This document shows positions 45,271-55,980 of a DNA stretch of 64,000 nucleotides, one piece after another (within the stretch, counting starts at the first letter, position 1; every line of letters starts with the position of its first letter). The notes beneath the pieces are model-generated. The model worked only from the letters and a program-made list of their open reading frames with translations. It was not told the DNA's origin and ran no database searches. A program made the translations under genes and the position numbers. The stretch lies in assembly GCF_043290135.1 (NCBI RefSeq), contig NC_134707.1:78324987-78388986 (forward strand). Direction: 5' to 3'. This stretch comes from Rhipicephalus microplus. Taxonomy: Eukaryota > Arthropoda > Arachnida > Ixodida > Ixodidae.

Positions 45271-46589
45271 CATCAGCTAAGACGACAGCGTCACACAGAG
45301 TACATCGCTACAGCTCACAGTTTATCGCATTTATTGATTGTATGCCGGGTCACCATTTCACGCAAACTGAATGGCCTAACGTTCTAAGTTTTCTACTTCT
45401 GATCAGGATAATAAATAAACAACTTACAAAAAATGTCTATGTCTTACGCTCTTACATTCCACTCGTCTCATTTCAGACAAAACGTCATTCGGTAAACCAA
45501 ACTTTCTATTTATAACAAATAAAAACAGGATATCATAAATGACTGGGCCGGAAATGTTGCTGGGACTGCAGTGACCTTTTGTTGTCAACCATTTCTCATT
45601 CGCTTCAAGCCTCCATATTTCCCGCCACTTTTGTCTTGCTTGGATTGACAACAGGTCGTACATTTCAAGTTTGGAGCCCTCTAGAGGCCCTGCTTGTCGC
45701 ATGCTGTCGTATGCTGTCATTGTACGGACGTTGTCGTAGCTTGGCGTAACGCGGCAAAGCGACGGATACTATTGCCGTCTGTAGCATTATGAGAGTGCAC
45801 TCGCTCGCAAGAAGTAGAAGACTTCTTCGAGCGCAGTGATGATAATGAGTGCAGATCGCTTTAGGGACTCCCGCTGTCGTATGATGTATTCGCTTGGTGC
45901 TTCGCAGAAAAAAGCAAAAATAAGAATATATAAAAAACAAGCAAGCGATCAAAAATGAGGGAGAGAAAGAAATGGATAAAAAAGGAATTAACATCGAAAT
46001 AACAAGAAGAAAAGAAGAGAACAAAGACAAAGTAAGAGATGAATACAAAAAAAGAGAGAAAGAAAAGGTGGTGATAAAAACCAAAAAGATGGAAAGAGAG
46101 GACGAAAAAAAAGAAAACTAAAAAGAAACAAAGCTGCGCACTACGTGTAGGCTTGTCATCTCATTACAAAGCTGCTTTAATTTTATGTTTGATTTTGCCA
46201 CTGTGTTGACGAACATCAATCAACTTTTCTTCATGTCGTAAAATTTTGCGCGCACTGTCAACTAAAGCTAGCTTTATAGGCACTGGCAGTAAAGTTTGTT
46301 GCTTTTCGAAAATATACGGGAGGATGTAAAGAATGACGGAACATTCGTGCATGCTGCCGACTGGCACAACTCCGATGCACGCTGCAATTGTCTTGCGTCG
46401 CTCGAAGTTCATCATACATTCATCGAACTCAGGCAGCATGCTCTACATTCAGTCGGTCGAAGCTAAACAGTCGGGAAATGTTCGCATAGCTCGCACAGGA
46501 TTGCTTTCGTGGTTAGACGGCAATCATCTAGGAGCATTCAGCATGTTAGATAACGTCATTCTAAAAGAAATAAAATTGTTCGATCTCTA
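45271..46589. other. Unassigned region, purine-rich tract
   Basis: 45950-46120 is an A/G-rich tract. No supported gene. Confidence 0.3.
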
Positions 46590-46690
46590 TGTATTGCCTC
46601 CATCGAAAATGCAGCCGCCGCAGCTGAGATTAGATCTCGCAACCCTCGTGTCAGCAGCAGAGTACCTTAGCCACAAGACCACCAGGCTGG
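46590..46690 (-). mobile_element. SINE fragment (Ruka-like head)
   Basis: The complement shows GTGGTCTTGTGGCTAAGGTA and GGTTGCGAGATCTAATCTC, a mutated B box, then GCGGCTGCATTTTCGATGGA. Confidence 0.7.
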
Positions 46691-46844
46691 GGTGGCCTTC
46701 TTTAGGTGTGTGGGGGAGCTGATGTGGAGCTGCTAAATGCCTAGCCCTGTCAGAAGTGACCACGAAAATAGTTGCTTTCGGTTAATGGCCAATAACAAGA
46801 ATGTATAGCTCATTACAGTCCACAAACGCGATGTGAGGATGAGG

Positions 46845-47020
46845 TGCGCCGTAGGCGAGGGCCCAGGAATTTTCGTATATGGGACGGTCTTTAACGTACA
46901 CCGAAATCACAATATAGACGAGCCTCTAGCATTTTCGTCGGCATCAATATGCCACCGCCAGGGCCGGAATCGAACCCGTGACTTTCAGATCAGCTGCAGA
47001 GTGCCATAACCAGTGTATCA
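46845..47020 (-). mobile_element. SINE, Ruka-related
   Basis: The complement carries AGTCACGGGTTCGATTCCG (B box), GGTGGCATATTGATGCCG and TGTACGTTAAAGACCGTCCC. Diverged from the other copies. Confidence 0.65.
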
Positions 47021-48499
47021 ATAAGGCGGACAATTTCAACAAAAAGAGCTATTACGAAAATTAAAACGACACCCGGATTGTACTTGACAAGATCATGAGC
47101 ACGTGATGAACTCACCTTGGCCCCAGGCTACAGATCTGTAGCAAAATACTGCAACCGCCAGAAGAAACTGTGCGAAGTAGCATTGAAGCATCCTCACTTA
47201 CAGAATTCGGCTCGGCGTCCGTCGGGCTATATTTTGAAGACTTTGGTAAGAAGGACATTCACTTATATCGGAGTCTTCAGGGCCACACGCAAGTGCCCGC
47301 ACGGCCTCTAAACCGAGGGCCTGCTGCCGGTGGCATGGAGGACGACCGGATGGGTGACCGCGCGCATAAATTTGCTCCGCGTCTTGAAGGCGAGTACAGG
47401 AGGGCCACCGAAGAACTGCTTTTGCAAATATTCTTTTTCCTTTCTACCTCACATGGGTACACATTCGCTTGTGACGGGAGCTAAAGTTGTCTCCTTGCTC
47501 GTCTATACAATTCTATAGCAGACGGCCAACAGGTGCGTGACTCAATAGCTTATGGCTGGACCCTGCGTTAAAGAAACGTGATGCTCTCTGTAGCGATTGT
47601 ATAAGTCTACGGTGCGCGTGTGTTTCTCTCTATGCGCGACGTCAAACTGATTTTTGCTACAATGGTTCAGGGCTTGTGTTCCCAAGTGTGACGTTTGGTG
47701 CGCAGATGTAACAGCGAATTCTAGGGAAAGAAAGAAAGAAAAGAAGGAAAGTAGGACGAAAAAAAAGGAAGGAAAAAAGGAAGAAAAAAAGAAATCTTGG
47801 CATCACCACGAAACGAAATATAATAAGAGGGCTAAACACCGGGGAACGTTGTCACCGCAACAGATCCAAGACATTCCCACTCGCGCATGTAAATGTGTGC
47901 CAACGCGTGTGTACAGACATACAAAGTGTCTTTGCCACTGAGTCGCCGCTCCCAAAACCTTCAACTCCAGGGTGGCAGCTTGTTGCCGTTGTTGCCGTTT
48001 TGCCACTGCTTCTCGAGCTCTTGCTTCCGAGGTAGCTTGCTTTGTGTGTATACGTTGAGCCGCCTATGCCGTGCTCGCACCTCCGGAGTAACAGCGTGCT
48101 GTCGGGGTTGCCGCTTCACCTCTCGTGGGCGAGAATGCTTTGACTATCATTTTAGTCCATGAAAGAAAAACAAAGGGTGGTCTCCTTCTTCTTCTCTTCT
48201 CAAGGTACTTACCCAATGTAGCACGCTTATTCTCCATCGTTATCGTCAACAGCGTCATCGTCGTCATGGCCTCTATTTGGTACCTTGCGTTAGCTGTGCT
48301 GGACTACGGACAACGCAAAAGGGGCCAGCCTAGGCCCCAAGTTGCTTTGTCCATAAAAAAAAGAAGCAAAAAAGAAAAAGAAGGAACAAAGGAAAGGAAG
48401 AAACAACGAAAGAGTGCACTTAGGAGTCCAACACTAGAGTTTTGTTAGACTGGCCTCGCCCACGGGGACAGCCTCGATGCGAATATTAGGGTATTATAA
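47021..48499. other. Unassigned region
   Basis: The A/G-rich tract 47720-47810 and 48340-48420 give Lys/Glu-rich frames that look like low complexity. CTGGACTACGGACAACGC at 48299 starts a possible repeat. No gene supported. Confidence 0.3.
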
Positions 48500-48822
48500 T
48501 ATTAGAAATTTCGGTCATTGCCATTTGCCAAAGACCATCCGGTCAGAATATATAGAGTTGTGGATTGCCTCAGAGGGCACATTCGACATGCTAGCCGTGT
48601 CCCCGTACTTCTACCCTCCGAAAGTCCACGTTATACGTTTTCAGACGTCATAGCTAAGCACCTAACAGCATTCCATCAGGATATACGCCTTCTAAGAGAA
48701 TTGCATGTCCTTTGTGGTGCCTTGACCAGCCGCAAGTACATATAAAAATTCCGGGTATCAAAAAGAAAAGCAATCACTCCAAAAGAGCATTGAAGCAAGC
48801 AACACTGCAATAATTACATGAG

Positions 48823-49710
48823 TTGTACTTAGGCCGAACGCAGGTTTATATTGATAGGTCCGTCTCGTCCAGCAGCTCAGCAGGTGCCACTGTAATTCCG
48901 GCTGCAGCAAATACAATAAAATTTAGGTTGTCGCATAAGACTACATCTATGGCATCAGAGCTTGTTGATATAAGGGCTGCTTTACTATTTCTCGTTCAAG
49001 AGCGGCCAGGAAAATGCGTGATATTCTGTGATTCGAAGGCAGTACTTCAGAGTTTGCAGTTTGCCATGCGTAGGAGGAATCATGAACATTTGGTACATGA
49101 AATAGGACATTGCCATCATGAAGCTTCAGCACGAGGGCATGATATTATATATCAATGGCTGCCTGGACATATCGGTATTACCGGAAATCAATTAGCCGAT
49201 GATGCAGCCCGCTCAGCCAATCAAGGAACCCGTGTGGTCCCGATTCATCTATCAAGGAATGATGCAGCAAGACAACTTCACCTGCTGACTCGAGATCTTA
49301 CACGCACGTTCTGGTCGTCTACCAGCTTCCAAAAGTGTCACTTTTATGAACTGGATCCATCGCTCAAGATACAGCTACCATCACAACTTTCCCGCTCCGA
49401 AGCGACACTGTTATGCCGCCGTTGATTGGGTGTTGCAATCACAAAGGTGTATTCCTTTCGCATTGAAATGGCAGACACCTCTACATGCGACTACTGCGGA
49501 GCTGAAGAGACCATTGAACACGTCCTGTGCAGCTGCGCTTGCTACGACACACAGCGATGCCAGCTCCGGATGGTTTTGGATCAACTTGATTCTAGACCAT
49601 TCTGTGCGCAGAAGATTCTGGGCCCTTGGGCATCTGCCCCAGTTGCGCCGAAAGCAACTAAAGTACTCCTACTTTACTTAAAGCGAACAAACCTGAGCGA
49701 CCGCCTGTAG
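48823..49710 (+). pseudogene. LINE ORF2 C-terminus: RNase H and zinc-binding tail
   Basis: RNase H landmarks in order: VYIDRSVSSSSS (first Asp), SMASELVDIRAAL (Glu), VIFCDSKAVLQSL (Asp), QWLPGHIGITGNQLADDAA (His and last Asp). The frame ends at 49425 with one frameshift, and the tail continues with CDYCGAEETIEHVLCSC and CYDTQR in the next frame to 49710. Only 300 or so residues remain, compared with about 1,000-1,200 for a complete ORF2, so it is a dead-on-arrival copy. No host RNase H has this tail. Confidence 0.85.
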
Positions 49711-49911
49711 ACTTTGTGTGCTCCCCCGAGTGTGCTCGTGATTGTGTGTACTTTCTTATCTTTCTGCAACCTATTTTCTCTCCTTCATTCCTTCCCCAGT
49801 GCAGGGTAACAAACCGGATGCACGTCTGGTTAACCTCCCTGCGTTTATTTCCATCTTTATCTTTCTCTCTCTCTCTCTTCATGCTTTTTCTAGCAGCGTG
49901 GGATCTAGGAG

Positions 49912-49923
49912 TGGGGGGGGGGG
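49912..49923. repeat. Poly-G run
   Basis: Twelve or more consecutive G at the LINE tail, also seen at 19947 and 20069 beside structured motifs. Confidence 0.9.
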
Positions 49924-49925
49924 GC

Positions 49926-50700
49926 TTATTTAGCTTTCTTAATAGGTACAGAGAAATTCTCACTTTCACTCCTCACTGATCGGTGAGAAATGTAGGCGAT
50001 TGATACGACGTATCCAAAGGTGGCATACGTAAAAAGATGCGAGAATTATATCTTTATTTGAATGAACCTGAAACTGTTTACATTCAAAAGTCAATGAGAA
50101 CATGGGACACAGAAGAAGTATAGCACGTCACTCAGCTTTGCAGCGATAGCGATACTGTTTGTTTGCAGTGAATACTTTTTTCCATCACCGCCGTATCGCA
50201 ATTGTCTGTTTCGTGGACCAGCTTTTAAATTTTGTGACGGCAGTCGCGTCCAGCTAAGGTGAGGGCATTAGATGCCTTGATAGACGCTGAAGTAACGGTC
50301 AGCGTCAACTCAAGTTATGTAAAAAGAAATAATCGCGCGATTCTTTAACCTCGTGACGTAAGTGTGGCGTCACAATTTTTTAGAATTTGGGACATATTTG
50401 TCAAGTCCAGCGGACTTCACTGTATTAACACACACGGTGACGTTGAAATATGACCCCATTCCGTTACACCGATTCTTGGTCATAAAGATTAGTGGCCGGT
50501 CTCAGAGGCATATGAGGTGGAGAACGCCTGAAATATACCTCCGATGCATGGGAGAGACCATGGAACATGGGGTAGACAAAAATAAAATTGGAGTGTAAAA
50601 GGGTTCGACTTACATCAGGGCCTCGTCATATGATGCATTATGCGAAAAATCCAGTCACGTACGTCGTCAAACCCTTTTCTCCAGTCACACATGGCACATA
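49926..50700. other. Unassigned sequence
   Basis: No feature recognised. Confidence 0.3.
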
Positions 50701-51330
50701 CCCGTGTGCCTAGGGCCATGGTATGCGCCACAGACGATTGACAGCTTATGTCTACCCCAGAATGCAGACGGCAGAAATTAGTAATTTGAAGATGAGAGCG
50801 TTAAGAGAAATTGGCATCGACAGCGTATACCCAACGAATCCAAAGATGAAAAATTTGGATCTTCATAGGAATCAATGCAAGGTCCTCTGTGCGGTAATCT
50901 GGGGGCTCTTTTAAAGAGACCTTCCAGGTCTTCAAACTGCTTTGGAAAAATTGACACCACGCAGGCAAAATGTCGGTACTACTTCAATAGGGGTCCCAGC
51001 GCTGGGTATCTAATTTTGTTACAAAGCAATAATAATACGTATGCAATATTATTCAGCAGACATCATGCCAGGTTGTACGTCAATTGTGAATGGAATGCCG
51101 AATCCTCAATCAAAGCAGATTATATAAAACTAAATATATACCGCAACCAAACACGGCTCCAACAGCAACGGATTCAACAAACACGACTACCAATCTCACC
51201 AGCACAAGCACGACATATCAGCTAACCGTATTTGGTATTGAAAATATCCATGTTGCCACTGGTACCCTACCCAATAATAAACAACTAGATATATCAATCG
51301 AACGCGGCTGTTCAACGTATGTCTGTTCGT
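50701..51330 (+). other. Possible decayed secreted-protein exon(s)
   Basis: Plus-strand frames read CFGKIDTTQAKCRYYFNRG at 50935-50995, where RYYFN after a Cys recalls Kunitz inhibitors, though the rest of the domain does not fit. Then, at 51150-51330, there is a Thr-rich linker (TNTTTNLTSTSTTY) followed by QLTVFGIENIHVATGTLPNN and ERGCSTYVC. The frames do not join cleanly and no firm splice sites were found. Confidence 0.2.
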
Positions 51331-51972
51331 ACGATATTTGGATTCGTTTTTTGTGTTATTTCTCAAAGTTTAGCTTCACAAAAATACATCAGTCACCTAC
51401 CCTCCACCTTGCCTTGATTATCATGGTACGTGCGGCATACCGAAGTTTTTACGAATGAAATCTTTATTGCCAATACGGCTTTCTATATATGAAGAAATGC
51501 AAGTTTTCGCCTTTGTCATAAACATTTCTATTAAAAACCAATGACGTGTAGTTCTGAAATTGATTCGTTTTGAACTATGCCTCATGAATAAGGCAGTAAC
51601 ATGGTGTTGTAACAAACAAGTTAAGGAACATGAAATGTCTCGAAGCAAATCAACAGCAAATAAAATCGTGTAATATATTGCGTTAAGGCTTAGAAATTAG
51701 AAACAGGGGTAGCGGTATTTAATGAGAAGCTCCTATATTAGAGAAAATTACTTCAACCTAAACAAGTAGCAAACGCGATATCGTTGCGTAAAGATGTTCT
51801 TTGGCAACAAAGCCTTGTGCAGTGGCGTCAACATAAGCAGTGCTACGTAATATATATTAATGTTGAGCTCCGATAAAAGTATGTGCATCGATAACTTGAG
51901 TAAACATTTGCTGTGTTATTTCATTTCTATAAGTTTACTTTTCTCTAAGAAAGCAGTCTTTCCTTAAGCACA
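51331..51972. other. Unassigned spacer
   Basis: AT-rich. No feature recognised. The 3'UTR of the GH18-like gene may fall here. Confidence 0.3.
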
Positions 51973-53590
51973 TTACCCCTTAAGTTTGGGCTTGTTCCTC
52001 AGGCACACACAGGGAAAGACTTCGGAGTCCCAGTTCACTAAGGCGTAACACGGAGACTGCACTTGAGTCAGAAGATCTCTGTCGAAGGCTTGAGCCTGTT
52101 CTGGCGTCTGGTAGATGATCCCCGTCCGGCCCAAGCAAGTGTACGTATTGTATCGATAGGCCCTGGATGCCCAGGACTCGTTCCACAAGGAGCAAGCGTC
52201 ATCCATGTCATCTAGATGCGTTTGTTTATCCTTTCTGATGGCTTGAATCTTGCTCGCATCGCACGCCTGACCCAGAGAAACCAGGAATGGTCTCCTGGTA
52301 AACATGTAACAAGCGGGTACTTCTATTCTTCCTTTGTCTTGGCGGGATGGAAAGTGAACCTCAGATGCAGAAGGCCAGAGAGTTGCGTTCTTTACCATTC
52401 TCGCGTCGGGGTAAAGGAACAAGTGGTCTGAAGTGGCGAGAATTTCAGTGAGAGCGAGAAGCTTATCGCCGTAAGCCTCGTCACCCCTGACTATGTCCGG
52501 ATATACCAGCGCCAGCGTATAGTTGTGCCGCCGTAGTTTTCTAGACGGCACCTCAATAACGCTCGCTACGCTTTCGTCCCTGCTCTCAGGGGTATCCTGC
52601 AGGACTATCGCGACACCATTGAAACTAGAAGTGTTCAACGAAGCCAGAACGCTTCGAAAGAGCAACGAGCGTCTCTCGAGCTTCTCGTTCACCAGCCTTG
52701 AAAGGTCGGAGAATCTCACTCCTATGATTACCGTTCTCGCAGTCCTTCGGGGACAATGCGCGGAATGTAGAAGTGATTTTCTGGCATTTGGTGAATTGAT
52801 CTGGAAAGGTGGTGGCTGTAAAGTTAGATTGTCGTTGACAGTTGCACAGCAAAAAGAATCGCATTGCAGCAGGGCGCAGGCGATGAGATGGGTGAGAGCT
52901 CATCGTCATGGGGACTCGGCTGGGAGTGCACCGATTCGCTTCGAATGCAGACCTTCCGCAAGGCAGGTAGAGAGTAAGCCGACGTGTCCAGTGCCGTGTC
53001 TTATACCGGTGATCCGGTCCTCTGGGTAGCGACTCTGGATGATAGCCACAGCTGCGCATCACTTCCGAGAGGAACCATGCCTTTTCCCACGGCATTTAGG
53101 TGTGCTAGATGAAGGCCACGCCCGTCGGCTTCCCTTTCCGATGTGGACTCTTCTTTCGGAGCGTCTTGGTCTTTGATGAGTTCAATGAGCAGGAAAAACG
53201 CCGTAAACGTGACCACGCTCAGCGTTATTGCCACGACCAGGAGGGTAAACACGCTGCAATGGATGTCCCACTGCTCGGCGTCCTGCGGATCCTCGGTCAG
53301 TACCCACGTGATTCGTTTACCGGTATTCGGTCGCGTCTTGTAGCCTTTCTCGTCACGGTGCACAAGAATGGGTGCGATGCACGGCGATTGCGTGGCGATC
53401 AGTTCCACAGCGGGCGCTGCGTACAGAGACTGCAGGGCTTCGGTACCCGTCGGGGACGGCATGTTACCTCGGTAAAAGTAGTCATTGTACCGCGGGTCCC
53501 AGTAGAAGGGAAGGCCCGGCTCAGGATCGTAACGTCGTCGTTGTTGTTGTTCTTGTTTCCCTGTGGAAATGGCTCGTACCCAAAGAAGGG
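51973..53590 (-). pseudogene. GH18 (chitinase)-like type II membrane protein, frameshifted
   Basis: The N-terminal frame (about 53569-53006) opens after a possible acceptor (TTCCACAG) and contains a cytoplasmic part rich in Pro/Gln/Tyr and one membrane segment (CSVFTLLVVAITLSVV...) at about 53175-53261. The C-terminal frame (52760-51973) carries TIM-barrel features: VIIGVRFSDLSRLV, FRSVLASLNTSSFNGVAIVL and the end NWDSEVFPCVC. The usual catalytic DxxDxDxE is replaced by FNGVAIVLQ, so it cannot be a chitinase; a lectin-like or receptor role is possible in this family. In the middle (52730-52910) the expected sequence (LHSKRIGALPAES, THLIACALL, SNFTATTFPDQFTK, TSTFRALSPKDC) is spread over three frames. 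That implies about four one-base indels: either a pseudogene or sequence errors. Confidence 0.5.
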
Positions 53591-53739
53591 GATCGGCCGA
53601 TTATAAGGTGAATTTGCCCTAAACTTTCAGCATTGTGTCATCCCTACAAATTTTTTGTAACCTAATTTTGATTTGAAATACCGATATCAAGTTTGCAGAA
53701 AAAAAGAATAAACATAGTGAGACAGTAATTTAGGAAGAA
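53591..53739. other. Unassigned spacer
   Basis: Upstream exons of the GH18-like gene would lie to the right, but none was found before LINE sequence begins. Confidence 0.3.
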
Positions 53740-54905
53740 AATCGTTTAGTCGCAGTGATGTATTCTGGAACAGCGAATAAAACATCCCTGTGGCCGAAAC
53801 CCAGTGTCGAGGCTCCAAATGAAAGAAGATCAATTTGTGATAGTTGCAAGCCCAGTCTTTGAAGAGGTGGTGCTAATATGCTTTGCCTGAATAAATCGAA
53901 ACGGCGACAATGTAATAAAAATGACTGATCGTTTCCTCTTGATTACAGTAAATGCACATAGAGGAATTCAATATACCTGATCTATGCAAGTAAAAATTGA
54001 GGGGGGTAAAATGGCAACGAAATTTTGTGATGACAACTTCCATCATCCTTGAATTAGTCAGTTCCCTGCGCCAGGCAAATAACAAGTGTTTGTACTCTGG
54101 ACAAGCCGTCAGTGCAGGGTCAGATAAATTTTACCTGATTTTAAGTGTGCGAAATCGCGCCATTGTAATGTATACTGTATGAGGGAAAATAGGAATAATT
54201 GGTGTCGAAAGGAATGCCTTCGCAAGAGAATCAGCTATTTCGTTTAACAACAAACCTTTGTGCCCTGGTGTCCAGATTAAATGAATGCTTTGGAGATGAC
54301 AGGGAATCAATGATTTAAAAAGTTTCCCTATAGGTGAGTGACCAGATGCGGACAGAGAAGAGCACACTGATAAAAGAATCAGTTATGACTGCTACGACTG
54401 GAATGAAAATGTTTGCTTTTCGCAAAGCTAACATTATTGCTATCAATTTAGCCAGAAAGACAGGAAGAAAATCCGGTAAGCGAAGTGAAAATGACCAATC
54501 AGGTAGGGGGCAATATATTCCAACGCCTGATTTTTCATGTGATTGAGATGCGTTCGTTGCTATTATGACATTTGTTGGCAGAGTACTCAAATGGTCCTGC
54601 AATAAATCATTTAAAATGCCTGTAGGTAATGGCTTAGCGTGAGTTGGGAAGATATCATGGTAAACAATTTCTGGAGAATTTCGTTTCTCAGTTAAAGGAA
54701 TCAGATCACGAACGTCTACAATTAGAGGCTCAAGTAACGATTGAACAAATACTATTTGTGGTTTGTGAAATCTGGGCCTATGCACGGAGAAGAATAGGTT
54801 AGGATTGGAAATAAAAATAATTTGTTCAGGGTTAAACGGTGCTTCATATAGTCGTAAAAAGTTCTGCACAGTAAGAATGTTAAAGCGACATGATAAGGTT
54901 GGTAT
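53740..54905 (-). mobile_element. 5'-truncated LINE, RNase H and zinc tail
   Basis: Same family as 8188-9980. Only the 3' part of ORF2 remains, directly upstream of the GH18-like gene. Confidence 0.75.
53873..54869 (-). pseudogene. LINE ORF2 C-terminus with dead RNase H
   Basis: Pieces in order: IFISNPNLFF and PTHAKPLPTG leading to IIATNASQSHEKSGVG, where the first catalytic Asp is Asn; PVFLAKLIAIMLA, where the Glu is Lys; VVAVITDSFISV, with Asp kept; then IWTPGHKGLLLNEIADSLA; and the tail CIYCNQEETISHF. Two frameshifts. With two active-site changes it is well decayed. Confidence 0.8.
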
Positions 54906-55600
54906 CGTAACGTCGCTTGCGTTCGTTCATGATTTTTCCTCTTCTTCTACTTTCTCTTCTTCTACTTTTTCTTCTTCTAGCAAAATGGCAAGCGCGATTT
55001 TTCACGTGCGAATAATGACCTTCTCTGAAGTGACACGACCAGTTATTACGACTGGGTATAAGAAAACACTACTACACTTGTTGCACAAGAGCAGTTTTAT
55101 GACTGATAGGTGTTTCAATATAAATACGAAGTGCTTTCTTTGAGAATAAGTTTATATCTGAATAAAAAAGAGCCCTCAGAAATAAAAACAAGTGCAACCG
55201 AACACTGCATCAAGGTGGTTAAGCAGTGAAGCTGGCAGATGTCGCCCACAATCCTGTATCATTGGGTACGAACAGGACAGTTCCCTAAAGTCGGTGACAA
55301 AGAATGTTTGGTTGTCTGTCTGAACATTTTAGCGGGCGTTTGACACCAGTTTGTTGTCTTCTTCATTATTAGTTGAGAAGTGGTGAGTAGGGGGACTTGC
55401 TCAATTTATGAGGCACGCACGTTTCTGCCTGTCGAGCACGTTTTCATTATTGCTTGCGGACAGTAGAGCAATGAGGTAGTCATGGTGTAAACCTTTTTTT
55501 AGGCGTGAAGCTCCTTCTGGTGTCACCCATTTGTATCCGGTTGTTATTCATAGCCACCGGTGGCACATACCCAAGATAGTGCGTATGTGCCACAGGGGAT
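54906..55600. other. Unassigned region
   Basis: CTTCTTCTACTTTCTCTTCT-type tract at 54945-54980. No gene. Confidence 0.3.
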
Positions 55601-55604
55601 GGAC

Positions 55605-55770
55605 TTTTATATAGAGCGATGCTCCTTAATTCGTGGGTCGTGCGTCCTCGATATTTGTAGCAGGTAGCCACCTCTAGTTTAGTTCTTGGAATATCGAAGC
55701 TTCTTAAGCCATGGGTCGTCCTTCCTCGATGCATGTAGTAGGTAGCCACCTCTCATTTTGTTCTTAGAAT
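55605..55770. repeat. ~80-bp tandem duplication
   Basis: Units GTGGGTCGTGCGTCCTCGAT...GGTAGCCACCTCT (55638-55675) and ATGGGTCGTCCTTCCTCGAT...GGTAGCCACCTCT (55711-55757) lie side by side. Confidence 0.8.
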
Positions 55771-55980
55771 GTGCGCTAGATGGCTGTGCTTGTATATAAT
55801 CAATATATTGATACGCAACGGCCGGCACAGCCTGTCTGGAAGAAAGAAAAAGACGACATTGGTGGCTGGTTGTTGATGAACTGTCGCCATCTTGTTCGCC
55901 AAGCACAGTGCATCGTATTTAATTTATTAAATAAGTTACCCGTAACATTATTGGTGGAGGTGGACGACTCCCGTACCTCG

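Larger units (their letters stand above)
48500..49925 (+). mobile_element. 5'-truncated LINE: RNase H, zinc tail and 3'UTR
   Basis: Only the 3' part of an ORF2 remains, followed by a 3'UTR with CCAGTGCAGGGTAACAAACC and GGTTAACCTCCCTGCG and a CT-rich tail at 49855-49880. The same 3'UTR phrase occurs at 36835-36905. Confidence 0.75.

Noticed and set aside
47657..48006. Lys/Glu-rich and Phe/Leu-rich ORFs
   Set aside because: They come from an A/G-rich low-complexity tract with no conserved features.
48823..49425. A possible host RNase H1 gene
   Set aside because: The zinc-binding C-terminal tail and the 3'UTR shared with another repeat identify a LINE ORF2 remnant.
52523..53606. Long plus-strand ORFs antisense to the GH18-like gene
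   Set aside because: They are shadows of the minus-strand coding frames and show no domain.
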